64,000 nt of DNA from Petasospora fabianii (Eukaryota; Ascomycota; Saccharomycetes; Phaffomycetales; Wickerhamomycetaceae). Shown here piece by piece: positions 28,837-38,632 of the stretch (positions within the stretch are counted from its first letter, which is position 1; each line of letters starts with the position of its first letter). Where the stretch lies: positions 186,001 to 250,000 of the forward strand of contig CP048721.1 of NCBI GenBank assembly GCA_022641835.1, written 5' to 3'. A model generated the notes under the pieces. It worked only from the letters and a program-made list of their open reading frames with translations. It made no database searches and had not been told where the DNA came from. The translations under genes were made by a program, and so were the position numbers.

Positions 28837-30021
28837 TCACTTCTCAGCGTTAATCTCAACGGCCTCCTTGTTTGGCTTGTATGAGAATGATTCCATTGGG
28901 GAGAGGCCCCAAGTTTCCAACATTGCCTTATCCTCGTCCCAACCATTACACATCGTGGTCAACATCTTCTTTCCAGTGAAGATAGCATTACATCCAGCCA
29001 TGAAACAAAGGAACTGTTCATGGTCCTTCATGGTATATCTACCAGCAGCCAATCTAATGATGGAGCGAGGCATGACAAGACGAGCAGTGGCAATGGTGCG
29101 GACAATAGCATCAATACTAAGCTTCTTGTTTTTGACTTCCTCATACATTGGGGTACCCTTGATTGGGACAAGTCTGTTGATTGGCAACGACTCTGGATGC
29201 GTATCCATTGTGGCCAGAGTGTGGATAAAAGATACGTGGTCATCAGAAGTCTCGCCGAGTCCCAAGATACCACCAGTACAAGCCTTCAGACCAGCTGATT
29301 GGACATTACTGACGGTCTTGAGTCTATCATCGTATGTTCTTGTAGTAATCACCTTTGGGTAGTGCTCTCTAGATGTGTCAATGTTATGGTTATAAGCAGT
29401 AAGACCAGCACTCTTCAGCTCTCTCGCCTGCTCAGAGTTGATCATTCCAAGTGTAACACAACTCTCCATACCGAGTTCATGAACAGCCTCCACCATCTCC
29501 TTGACCTTCTTCAATCCGTTTTTACGACCATTCATGTCCCTCCAAGCTGCACCCATACAGAATCTGGTAGAACCATTACGCTTGGCCTCCCTAGCAGCTT
29601 CAATGACCTCATCAACCTGAACCATTCTCTGGGCTTCAACGTTGGTATCATAACGGTTGGATTGGGCGCAGTACTTGCAGTCCTCGGTACAACCACCAGT
29701 CTTGATGTTCATCAAAGTACATAGCTGAACCTTTGTTGGATCATGAAACCTTCTGTGTTGTGTTTGAGCAGCAAACATCAAGTTCATGAGTGGAGTACTG
29801 TGAATCTCTTTAATCTGCTCACGGGACCAAGCAGTAGATGGCTCCTTGAGAGAAAGTGCACGTGAAAGGGCGTCCTTTGGTGTCTCCTCAGTAGCGAGAG
29901 GATCCATTGGAGGCACACCAAAGGCACCAATGCTAGCCTGTGGGAAGGTATAGGCTGTGTATGGCTTGAAAATAGCCTTGGAAGTGTGCAAAGCACGTCT
30001 CGAATGGACCTGGACTTTCAT
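28837..30021 (-). CDS. BIO2: Biotin synthase, mitochondrial
   Basis: A 394-residue radical-SAM enzyme that inserts sulfur into dethiobiotin, the last step of biotin synthesis. The CTEDCKYC motif that binds the 4Fe-4S cluster is at about 110-118. Further family motifs are RFCMGAAWRD, YNHNIDTSREHYP, GILGLGE and RLAAGR (the Arg that binds the second cluster). The N-terminus (MKVQVHSRRALHTSKAIFKPYT) is basic and acid-free, consistent with import into mitochondria. Length fits yeast Bio2 (375) with a slightly longer leader. No other biotin gene is in the window, so whether the full pathway exists cannot be judged here. Confidence 0.96.
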   Translation of the reverse strand: MKVQVHSRRALHTSKAIFKPYTAYTFPQASIGAFGVPPMDPLATEETPKDALSRALSLKEPSTAWSREQIKEIHSTPLMNLMFAAQTQHRRFHDPTKVQLCTLMNIKTGGCTEDCKYCAQSNRYDTNVEAQRMVQVDEVIEAAREAKRNGSTRFCMGAAWRDMNGRKNGLKKVKEMVEAVHELGMESCVTLGMINSEQARELKSAGLTAYNHNIDTSREHYPKVITTRTYDDRLKTVSNVQSAGLKACTGGILGLGETSDDHVSFIHTLATMDTHPESLPINRLVPIKGTPMYEEVKNKKLSIDAIVRTIATARLVMPRSIIRLAAGRYTMKDHEQFLCFMAGCNAIFTGKKMLTTMCNGWDEDKAMLETWGLSPMESFSYKPNKEAVEINAEK

Positions 30022-30414
30022 TATGGGCTAACTATAGTTCGTGTCCTGCAAAGGGCCGGAGACGGTTCGTGAGCGAGGCGGATGCGCTTTCAGTTAAATA
30101 GGTCCACACAGGCAGCCAAAATAATAACAGATCAGTCAGAAATCCCAACAAGCCAACTTTTCTCAGCTTGCTAAAGCCTGAACTACAAATTGAATTCTGT
30201 GATTGGACGACAGAGAAGCGTATGTAATAGTGATTGTGAGCTGACTCATAATAATTTCCTAATCTAGTAATTGTGTGGAGTCATAATGCGACTCAAAAAC
30301 TTGACTCCAAGAAGTCTATCTGACTACATGGCAGAGCCAGATCTCTACGATTAACTTGTCTCATCTCAAACTAGATATAAAACCAGCTCTTATTTCATCA
30401 GTATTAAAAAATGA
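30022..30414 (-). promoter_or_regulatory. BIO2 upstream region
   Basis: This 393-base gap holds the BIO2 promoter and the 3' flank of the glucanase gene, both on the minus strand. No gene is visible. I see no motif that I can assign with confidence. Confidence 0.35.
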
Positions 30415-31743
30415 TTACTCATCAAAAATACCCCAGAATTTCTCAACTCCGTGAGTTCCATCAGCCTTCCAATAATCGTTGTAAGTCGTGAACAAGATTG
30501 TCTTGAACCCCAAAGTGTCGACAATAGACTTTAATGCAATCAACTGATTGGCCTTGGAAGGAACACCCTTTTCACCAAACTTCAGCCCTCTTGTCGGCCA
30601 GCCTGTCTCACACAAGACTATCGGGGTAGTTGCACCACAGACATCCCTCAACATGTCCAACTGTTGAACCAACCAAGGACCTGAATCTTGCGGATGGACC
30701 AAGCCATCCCAATATGGATGTGAGTTAACACTAACGTAGTCGCCAATATGGCACAACTCCTTGTTGTTCAACATCGCAACAAGAGTATCGGTAGTTACAA
30801 CGTAGCCTGTGTATCCTCTGGCTCTCAAGACGGTCTTAGCACGATCAACCAGAGCAGCCACCTGCAGAGTCGTGGCACGGCCAAAGTTCACCAACTCGTT
30901 ACCAACAGAGACAGTGTGGACCTTTGACCAATCTCCACCTGTTACCATGACAGCCTGGTGGATAATCTCTGCAGAGACATCGATCCTGTCCAAGTAGTAT
31001 ATACCGGCAAACAACTTTTGATGCGGCTTCAACAGCTTCATGACGTTCAAGATACCTTCACAGTCCGTGTCGTAGACTCTGATGATCTCGAAGTCACCCA
31101 ACTTTGCAATGTCATCTTGGATCTCTTGTGGAGCCTTACAACCGCCTTCTGGTCTGTAAAATGAGTACGTCATACCCCAAGCACCTTTTACAAGGTTCTC
31201 AATACCAACCTGCTTTAACAGGTCCACATACAGATCTGAGAAATGATCCAAGTGTTCTGCTGCAGCTGGTATAGACAGCTTGGTTTGTAAAGTTGGTATG
31301 TTAAGGTCAGCTGGACTGGAAGGAATATCTGCGAATGGTTCAACGCTCTCAGACACTGACGTTGGAGCTGCCTCGTGACAGGTTGTCTTCGTGGCATAGT
31401 ATTCCTCGAGCTCTTCTTCAGACATCTCATAATCGTCCTCTTCAACGTCGTACTCAAACCCCTTTTCGTAATCTATCTCATATTCTGGATCTTCCTCCTC
31501 CTCTGTCTCCTCAAGTGTGGACGCGTGGAACTCCGGTGCGTCGGTAGGGTCAATGTACACTTTTTGTTCCTCCAGTTGTAACAAGAACTTATCTGGAGAT
31601 ACAATACCGTGCTCCCATGACTCTTGACTTCCTTGTTGCTCCTGAAGTTGGAAGGAGCTGTCCCAATCATTGGCTGCTACCTCAATTGTGGCGTACAAGA
31701 GGGTACAAAGCACTGGTAAAGCTTTCTTCATCATGGTCATCAT
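30415..31743 (-). CDS. GH17 cell-wall glucanase-like protein (Scw/Bgl2 family) with acidic N-terminal insert
   Basis: A 442-residue secreted protein when started at 31743, where a Met-rich start leads straight into a hydrophobic signal peptide (KKALPVLCTLLYATIEVAA). The frame stays open to a further Met at 31812, but that would bury the signal. The C-terminal about 270 residues form a GH17 barrel: WGMTYSFYRPEGGC, IIRVYDTDC, the acid/base Glu in VSVGNELVNFG and the nucleophile Glu in VLCETGWPTRG. Such enzymes remodel beta-1,3-glucan in the wall. Between signal and barrel lies an unusual acidic tract of about 60 residues, dense in Glu, Asp and Tyr (EETEEEEDPEYEIDYEKG and following). Closest relatives are probably the Scw4/Scw10/Scw11 group. 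Confidence 0.88.
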   Translation of the reverse strand: MMTMMKKALPVLCTLLYATIEVAANDWDSSFQLQEQQGSQESWEHGIVSPDKFLLQLEEQKVYIDPTDAPEFHASTLEETEEEEDPEYEIDYEKGFEYDVEEDDYEMSEEELEEYYATKTTCHEAAPTSVSESVEPFADIPSSPADLNIPTLQTKLSIPAAAEHLDHFSDLYVDLLKQVGIENLVKGAWGMTYSFYRPEGGCKAPQEIQDDIAKLGDFEIIRVYDTDCEGILNVMKLLKPHQKLFAGIYYLDRIDVSAEIIHQAVMVTGGDWSKVHTVSVGNELVNFGRATTLQVAALVDRAKTVLRARGYTGYVVTTDTLVAMLNNKELCHIGDYVSVNSHPYWDGLVHPQDSGPWLVQQLDMLRDVCGATTPIVLCETGWPTRGLKFGEKGVPSKANQLIALKSIVDTLGFKTILFTTYNDYWKADGTHGVEKFWGIFDE

Positions 31744-31991
31744 AGGCCGGATATACAGTCTGGCGCCTCCAAACAACCTCAAAGCACAAGTGCCTTCAGA
31801 ATAATACATCAAAAATATAGTTTCCCAAGTTCATAGTTCATTAAGTGTGGTGAGTAGTCCCCCTCCACTATAGATACACAAATGCGGGCGGCGAGAGCCA
31901 TGTGAGAAACATATCATTCCAGCAACAAGGGATAGAACCAAACTAGCACCACTTTAGTTGTAATATGATTCTCAGAAATACTTGAAGAGCA

Positions 31992-33191
31992 TTACTTCTT
32001 TCCTCGTTTTTGCTTACACTCGTCACAGTACCACTTACCCCTTGGTAATGTGGTCAATCCAGTACATGGCAAGTGGAACCATTCTCTCTTACAGTCATTG
32101 TCATCACAACCAACCATTTCACCGTAGGAGACTTGGTTACAATAGCAGTAGACAAGCTCTCCCAAGGCATTACGCATCTGACCATCACCATCTCTGTAAA
32201 TACCAGCCTCTTGTTGTTCGCTTTCCTGCTGCATTTGCTGTTCGTGTTCCTGCTTCTTCTTGGTGGAAGTACGCGATCTCTTTGATCCCGATGGGGTACC
32301 AGGACGAGAGTCGTCTTCAGTCTTCAAAGCATTTGTCTGTGGGTGTGTGACTGTTACCGTTTGGAGAAGCTGAGAGTGTGCAGTTGGAGCATTGGAAACG
32401 TTTGAGGTGAAGTTTTGGGCCGTATTGGTGGAATTACCGGCACTGTTTCCTGCGCTTCCATTGTTGGCTGATCCAGAACTATTAGTCTGAGCAGTATTTG
32501 TCTTACGCTTCTTAGTTGTTGGTGCACTTGGTGTGGCTTCCTTTTCAGCTCTTGGTCTACCTTTGCCCCTTCCTGATGTGGTCGTGGCCGGAGCAGGGGT
32601 AGTTTCTTCCTCGTTATTGTTCTCATTAGCTGCCTTCTTGGCAGCAAGAGCCTCTCTTCTGCTCTCACTTCTTTGTGACTGTGCAGATTTGTTGTCTGGG
32701 ATCTTAGCATCATGGATGATAGCTGGATGGTTGTGCTGGCCAAACTTGACACTCTCTGGGATTTCATGTTTGAAGATGAGTTCAAAGTCGTCATTGATTC
32801 TTTTGATCCACTTTATGGTGTTGTCAGCACCAAAGGCAGCAATATGCATCTTCTCGTCCAGACATGGGATAATTGAAGAGAGTTTGGAGATGATGTGGCT
32901 GGCCAAAGCTGAACGTTTCTTCTTGAACTCCTCTGTTCTTGGGAGGGCCTTAAATTCGGCAATGCTCTTATGCAATGGCTCGACATGCATGCTGTATTTG
33001 GAATGCACTTCCTTGAACAAGGTGAAATATCTGGCAACATCCAGTGGCAGGGCCTCAAAGGCATCAGTGATATCGTTGAGACCTGGGTATGCCTCAGTGG
33101 GTGGTCTCTGCTGCTGTGTGCGTACCTGGGCAAGGCGTGTAGCTCTTTGACTGACACGCTGTGAGCGTGGACGAAGATTCATATCAGACAT
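31992..33191 (-). CDS. PHO23: ING-family PHD-finger protein of the Rpd3L complex (Pho23)
   Basis: A 399-residue chromatin protein when started at 33191 ([12 protein letters not shown]); the frame extends another 39 codons, but those residues look non-coding. The N-terminal ING domain begins with [14 protein letters not shown], which is nearly the Pho23 sequence, and contains [16 protein letters not shown] low-complexity middle (Ala/Asn/Thr-rich, with basic RSRTSTKKK) follows. The C-terminal PHD finger [15 protein letters not shown] through WFHLPC and KWYCDEC is the H3K4me3-binding type. Pho23 directs the Rpd3L histone deacetylase. It is divergent from STU2. Confidence 0.92.
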   Translation of the reverse strand: MSDMNLRPRSQRVSQRATRLAQVRTQQQRPPTEAYPGLNDITDAFEALPLDVARYFTLFKEVHSKYSMHVEPLHKSIAEFKALPRTEEFKKKRSALASHIISKLSSIIPCLDEKMHIAAFGADNTIKWIKRINDDFELIFKHEIPESVKFGQHNHPAIIHDAKIPDNKSAQSQRSESRREALAAKKAANENNNEEETTPAPATTTSGRGKGRPRAEKEATPSAPTTKKRKTNTAQTNSSGSANNGSAGNSAGNSTNTAQNFTSNVSNAPTAHSQLLQTVTVTHPQTNALKTEDDSRPGTPSGSKRSRTSTKKKQEHEQQMQQESEQQEAGIYRDGDGQMRNALGELVYCYCNQVSYGEMVGCDDNDCKREWFHLPCTGLTTLPRGKWYCDECKQKRGKK

Positions 33192-33570
33192 TGTAGATAT
33201 ATGTATGTGTAGTATATTGCCCTCTAGTATCTGTGGGTGACTCGTTGGTATGACTACCTGAATGTCTACGCAGCAGAACTCGTAATACCTTATCCAGGGG
33301 ATACCCAAGAGACAAACCGCTTTTCCGAGAAGAGAAAAGTTCCCCCGGGATGTTTACCCGCAATCAAATGACAGATTCGGATTTTTTTGTAACTGGGGCA
33401 ACCCATGTAATAGTTTAATAGATTTCGCGCTTTCTCTAAAAAGTCAACGTATTCGCGAAGACCACCAACATATGTAAACAAAAACAAAACAAAGCGATCC
33501 ATCACTACGCGTGGGGCTTAACATTTTGTTCATAGCCGCCGTCGCCAGGAATCCTCTGTCATTGCTCGCG
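33192..33570. promoter_or_regulatory. Shared promoter of PHO23 and STU2
   Basis: A 379-base divergent promoter. TTCGCGAA sits at 33452-33459, about 115 bases before the STU2 start, with a second TTTCGCGC at 33423-33430. The same palindrome recurs in other promoters of the window. No TATA box is obvious. Confidence 0.4.
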
Positions 33571-36250
33571 ATGTCCGCTGAGGAACCCGACTACTCAAAG
33601 TTGCCGCTCGATGAGCGTATCGCTCACAAGGTATGTCCCCATTCCTTCTCTGTGTGAGATTCCCCGTCTTAGTCGGAATGCCCTACCATCCTAGATCAAC
33701 TACTGACATGTCCTACAGGTTTGGAAAGTCCGTCTTGAAGCCTACCAAGAAATCACGGCACAGTTCCAGAAAAGTGCTAATGAACACGATGAATGTTTCA
33801 CACCGTATATCTCAAACCCAGAGATCTTTAAAAAGATTGTCATCGATTCCAACGTTGCAGCCCAGGAAGCCGGTATTACTGCCCTCTGCGTTCTCTTGGA
33901 GTATAGTGGACCTACCGCTTGTATCAAGTTGAGAAGTGCAGTTGTCCCAGGGTTGTGTGAGAAAGGTCTGACATCTGCCAAGGCTGCTACCAAGCAGAAA
34001 ACCACTGATGCCTTGATGTGGCTTGTCGAATTGGATACCCCAGATCCAGTCATTGAGTTGATGCTGCCATACCTTACCGCTAAACTACCAAAGCTGGTCT
34101 CTGGTACAGTGAAGACACTTTGTGAGATTTATACCCAGTTTGGTGCACGTACCGTGAATCCAAAACTCGTCTTGCCAAGTTTGCCAAAATTGTTCTCCCA
34201 TGCTGATAGAAACGTGAGAGCTGAAACCTCAAACTTGACTGTCGAATTGTACAAGTGGATGGGTCCTGCCTTGGAGCAGGTCTTATTTGCCGAATTGAAA
34301 CCTGTGCAGCAAAAGGATCTCACCAAGGCTTTTGAGAAGGTGAAGGATGAAAAACCAACCCAGACAAGATACCTCAAATCTCAACGTGAAGCCATGGAGG
34401 CCGAGAAGGACCAAGGTGGTGCTGCAACTAGTCCTGATGATAGTGATGTTGTTATGGGTGGTGCTGAAGACTCGGCAGATGCTGCACCATTGGATCCTTA
34501 TGATATGGTTGACCCAGTGAATGTGTTAGGTAAGATTCCATCTGACTTGGCTACTCGCGTTGCTGCTGCAAAATGGAAGGATAGGGTTGAAGTACTCACA
34601 GAGACTCAAAAAGAGATGAACGCCATGAAGTACGCTGATGATGATTATCTTGACCTTGTAAGAATCTTGGCCAAATGTCAGAAGGATGCCAATATTCAGG
34701 TTGTTTCCCTGGCTGCTAATTGTATTGAACTGATGGCTAAGGGCTTAAGACAAAGATTCCACAAGTATTACCAGATCGTGCTCAGCCCATTGCTTGAAAG
34801 ATGTAAGGAGAAGAAGCCAAGTGTTCTTGATGCGTTAAATGGTGCTTTAGATGCTGTTTTTGCAAGTACCTCACTCACTGATGTCTTGCAGGAAACATTG
34901 GAGGCAATGAAGCATAAGACACCACAAGTTAGATTGGCATCTTGTCAGTTCTTGATCAGATGTATGAAAAACACTTTATCTGCACCAACAAAATCGGAGA
35001 TTGATGAAATTGTGACTGCAGCTAAGAAACTAGTTGGTGATACTTTACCAGATGTTAGAACTTGTGGTTTTGAGGCTGTTGGTACATTGATGAAGATCAC
35101 TGGTGAGAGAGAGCTCAATGCCGCATTGGATAGTATTGACGATATCAAGATGAAAAAAATCAAGGAGTTTTTTGAAAATGCTGAAGTGAAAGCCAAGTTG
35201 TCTGCTCCTAAGCCAAGGGCTCCTGTTGCTGCTGCTGCTTCTTCCTCTGCTCCATCATCTAGAACGACAAAGACAGCCTCTTCATCTTCATCTGCTGCTT
35301 CTGCCAAGCGCAGATCTATGATTGGGAAGCCAGGTGGACTATCATCCACAGGTGCCACATCTTTAAAGAAGAAGACTGCTACATCAAGTACTGCTAATGG
35401 TTCGACAATTCCATCCAAAAGAGGTCCTACATCACCATTGAAAGATCCATCCACGTCAAGACTTGGTGCCTTGGGAAATCGTGGCCTCACGGGTAGATCT
35501 CTTCAATCCTCATCAGTATCAGCAGCAACTACACAACAGCAACAGCAACAACATGCCTCCGTAACAAGGGACACAGGTATGAGTGCTGCTGAGAAGGCCG
35601 AGTTGGAACAGTTGAGAAAGGAGAAACAGGTATGGGTTCAGAGCCAAGAAAAACTTGATTGGCAAGTACAAGAGTCATTTGCCGAATCATCACGATTGAT
35701 GAAAGAGATCGAAACAATGCAAGCCAAGATTGACAAGTTAGGTGAGCAACACACTAATGACATTATGACCATCAAATCCAAAGAGACGCAACTTCAAAGA
35801 GCACATTCAGATTTGGAGATTGCACGACTCAAGATCTCACAATTAGAGAATGAGATTGAGCTTATACAGAAGCAAAAGAGTTCGAGTCTTAATTTGTTTG
35901 ATTCTTCAACTACAGGGACGATATCATCAACTACGAATGGGTTTGAAAATGATCGTTTCAAGAGTAGTTTCTCACCATTACAAGAATCGAATGGGTTGAG
36001 GTCTAGTATCTCTGGAACGTCTGGATCGTTATCTGGTGGTAAGTCACCATTAGAAGGCCTTGATAGAGGTGTTGGATCTTTATCAATCGATGGTGAACAG
36101 AAGGAGAATGGCAATAACGTTGGTCTGAGCCGTACAATGTTGGACACTAATGATGAAAGTTGGCGTCGTGCTGCAGAAGTTACGTCGCAGTTAAAGGCGC
36201 GTATTGAGAAGATGAAGGCTAAGTCAAGGAACACTGCGTATCGCGGTTAA
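33571..36250 (+). CDS. STU2: XMAP215/TOG-family microtubule polymerase, one intron
   Basis: Join 33571..33630 and 33719..36250 gives 863 residues (S. cerevisiae Stu2 has 888). Stu2 promotes microtubule growth at plus ends, spindle poles and kinetochores. The first exon codes for MSAEEPDYSKLPLDERIAHK, very close to the Stu2 start; the 88-base intron has donor GTATGT and branch ACTGAC (33702-33707). TOG1 covers about 20-240 and TOG2 about 285-500 (WKDRVEVLTETQKEMN, LASCQFLIRCMK). A basic Ser/Lys/Thr-rich linker (AKRRSMIGKPGG) fits lattice binding. A coiled coil for dimerisation follows at about 645-735, then a C-terminal tail ending RIEKMKAKSRNTAYRG. Confidence 0.95.
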
Positions 36251-36611
36251 TTTTTATTTTATTGTGACAGGCAATGTTTAGATGGATGGACAAATGAGGT
36301 CTTTGGGGGACCGTTTAATAATATGACCTTTCGAACACTACGGTAAAAGATGCAACGGCAACTTAATTAGTGTAGGCTTTCTCCCCTGCAAGTGTGCGGC
36401 AGCACGTTTGAATTTGGCTGCCTTTCCTGTCTAAATTCTGCTACTTTATTTTTTTTTTTTTTTTTTTTTTTCTGCTTTTGCTTTTTCGCCCTGCAGTTTA
36501 TGCGCGTTGTAATAAAATTCCCTTTTAAAGTGTAGTTTTTACCCCTTGCTAACCACACTTATAGTTCTTGCTACTTAGTATAACTACATTCATCACATCA
36601 CTCGTTAAATA
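36251..36611 (+). promoter_or_regulatory. Promoter of the small Hor7/Ddr2-like gene, with a T23 tract
   Basis: The gap between STU2 and the 84-residue gene holds an uninterrupted run of 23 T (36449-36471), 140 bases before the ATG. Long poly(dA:dT) tracts exclude nucleosomes and often mark strong constitutive promoters. The leader just before the ATG is AT-rich and has no upstream ATG nearby. Confidence 0.5.
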
Positions 36612-36866
36612 ATGCAGATTCAACAAGTTGTCGCTTCTTTCCTTGCCTCTTCTAACCTTTTCGGTTATGACACCACTGAGTCTCAGGCTGTTGCCGTTGC
36701 CGAGGAGCCAGAATTTGCCTTCGTTGACTCTGACTTGAACGTTTACAAGAAGAACGCTTCTAACGGGTCTAATGGTACTTCTTCTAACGCTGCTGCTGGT
36801 GCTTTCGCCGCTGGTAACACTGGTGCCTTTGCCGTTGCTGCTGGTATCGCTGCCTTGTTGCTTTAA
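36612..36866 (+). CDS. Small secreted or membrane-anchored protein, Hor7/Ddr2-like
   Basis: An 84-residue protein. The N-terminus MQIQQVVASFLASS resembles the start of the small yeast stress proteins Hor7 and Ddr2 (MKxSQVxxSA). The middle is acidic and then has three N-glycosylation sequons in KNASNGSNGTSSN. The C-terminus (GAFAVAAGIAALLL) is a hydrophobic tail with small residues before it, as in GPI signals. The codons are highly biased (GCT, GGT, AAC, AAG, TCT), which points to a very strongly expressed gene. Together with the T23 tract upstream, an abundant wall or membrane protein seems likely. Its cellular role is unknown. Confidence 0.7.
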   Translation: MQIQQVVASFLASSNLFGYDTTESQAVAVAEEPEFAFVDSDLNVYKKNASNGSNGTSSNAAAGAFAAGNTGAFAVAAGIAALLL

Positions 36867-37477
36867 AGCGATTGCTTTGCCTCGGGTGTCTGATAAGGTT
36901 ACATATCTATGAAAGGCACCTTGGCCCCCTTGTCCCCCGTACGCTTTTTCTAAGCTTTTCTACGGCTCATACACACTCGCAAATACTCTTTTATCCTCTT
37001 TTTTTTCATTGGTTATGGTTTCTCTTTTGTCTTGATATGGTTGTTTTTTTATATTTTGTTCTTATTCGAAAAGTAATGTTTGTGATACTTTAATGACGCG
37101 CGTAGACAGACATAGGTAATAGGTAAATTACCACACGTGTGTGTGTATGTAGATGATGTATACGGCATCATGAGGCACCAATTTCCGAAGTAAGTCAATT
37201 TCAATATTCAATTTCTTATTGCCCAAATGTATGTCCCCGGATCTTGTTGTAGTTTCTTGATCTCTTTGGTGCTTCCCCTGAAGATGGGATCTCTGAGAGC
37301 GCTTGTCTAACTTCTTCGGGACCGAAGCGGTTTCGCCCAAGCTCATTCTTCACGAAAATAACAGTTGGGGGGTTTCATGTCTTGTGCCTGACTCATCCTT
37401 ATTGTCACAATAGACTAAAAGACAAAGGACTCTACTCTCTGTGTTATTGATGTTAAGAAGATAGATACCACATCGAC
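36867..37477. other. Intergenic region with a possible 72-codon minus-strand frame
   Basis: The first part is a T-rich 3' flank of the small protein gene. At 37128-37346 on the minus strand, a frame of 72 codons begins MSLGETASVPKK and includes NKKLNIEIDLLRKLVP. It would be divergent from the 158-residue gene, with 131 bases between starts. It has a plausible composition but matches no family I know, so I list it only as a possibility. Confidence 0.25.
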
Positions 37478-37954
37478 ATGACTACAGACGAACCGACACA
37501 CGAGCAACTTCTCGATCGTATCGCTAAACTCGAGGCTGAAATTGCAGACCTTAAAGCCATCTCCCTCTTTTCAGATATCCAACCAGTTATTGAACAAAAA
37601 CCAGATAAGTTCCGTTTGGTTCAAATCGCCACTATTGACCTTGAATACCGTGTACGTTGGCAAAAACCAGACATTCTCAAAGAGCTTTGGCAACGTGTTG
37701 CACAGGACTTGAAGCAAAATGAAGAAGGAATCCAACTTTTGCATCCTACGAGAGGTACAGTTCTCAGAGGTGATGAAAAAATTGAAGAGTTCATTGATGA
37801 GAATAAAGTGATACATTTTGATTTCCAGTATGTTAAAAAGGCACATGACTGTGGTCATCACCACCACTACAGTGATAACGACGACGATGATGATGATGAT
37901 GATGACTTCTCTGATGACGATTGGGATAACGGGTGCTCGTGCAGCCACCATTAA
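37478..37954 (+). CDS. Uncharacterised 158-residue protein with a His/Asp/Cys-rich tail
   Basis: I do not recognise this protein. The N-terminal 30 residues form a short amphipathic coiled coil (EQLLDRIAKLEAEIADLK). The middle (about 40-120), with VQIATIDLEYRVRW, ILKELWQRVAQDL and VLRGDEKIEEFIDENKVIHFDF, reads as a small mixed alpha/beta domain that could be a ubiquitin-like fold. The tail has CGHHHH, nine Asp in a row and a final CSCSHH, which looks made for binding metal such as Ni, Zn or Cu. The Asp run comes from a GAC/GAT repeat near 37880-37905. Codon use is normal for the window, so it is probably a real gene. Confidence 0.65.
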   Translation: MTTDEPTHEQLLDRIAKLEAEIADLKAISLFSDIQPVIEQKPDKFRLVQIATIDLEYRVRWQKPDILKELWQRVAQDLKQNEEGIQLLHPTRGTVLRGDEKIEEFIDENKVIHFDFQYVKKAHDCGHHHHYSDNDDDDDDDDDFSDDDWDNGCSCSHH

Positions 37955-38203
37955 CGATACAATCTCTCTACAAATCTCTCTGCTTCCTTTAAATAATGAC
38001 TAATAGCTAATGACTACAACACATTTTCCGTTCTTTGTAACATTAGATAAACTTAATGAAAACCCTATGGTATAACCCTAAGAGGATGTGCCCTTACCGT
38101 CACCGCGAATTTCTCTCTAACCTCTCTCTCCCACACACCCACTCAAAATTTTCCACTCTTCATCTCACACACTTAACAGTTTCTCTTAGTGTTTCTGCTC
38201 TTT

Positions 38204-38492
38204 ATGAACCTTCCAAGTTTTATACTATATGATGAAGTCTCGCGTTTTTTCCTCCTACAATTCTCCCCCGGGTTGAGGCTCCTCTTTTCGGAGAGGCTGC
38301 CTCCTCGGGAATGGCGTGGTCTATTGACTGCCGTCTGGGTCTTTATGGGGATGGCGTTCAGCGCAAACCATTCTTGTTACAACTTTACATGGACGCCTGC
38401 TATAGAGAATTTCTGACCCTTCTTGTTCCCCTCTTATGAGGTTTCATAAGAGGAGGAACTAAAAGGGACCCCATGAAACTTGGAAGGTTCAT
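38204..38492. repeat. Fold-back structure: 17-base inverted repeat enclosing hairpins
   Basis: ATGAACCTTCCAAGTTT at 38204-38220 is matched by its exact reverse complement at 38476-38492. Inside, 38425-38459 forms a hairpin of about 15 base pairs with one bulge (arms GTTCC-CTCTTATGA, loop GGTT). Another hairpin lies near 38273-38305 (GAGGC-T-CCTCT, loop TTTCGG, AGAGG-CT-GCCTC). The block is GC-richer than its flanks and sits between convergent genes. It could be a structured non-coding RNA, a small fold-back transposon remnant, or a bidirectional terminator. I see no clear target duplication and no match to a known RNA. Confidence 0.6.
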
Positions 38493-38632
38493 CATTACAT
38501 ACACATCATCTTCAAACAAACACAGTCTCGTAGCTTTATCTATTTGTCTTAATGTCTCTCTTTTTTTTTCTAACAATATATGCATTAACGAATGGTACTT
38601 TAAAATGTAGAACTCTGTGAATTTCTGACTGT

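Noticed and set aside
38229-38416. C/D box snoRNA in the fold-back element
   Set aside because: ATGATGA and CTGA are present, but they are about 180 bases apart and lack a terminal stem.
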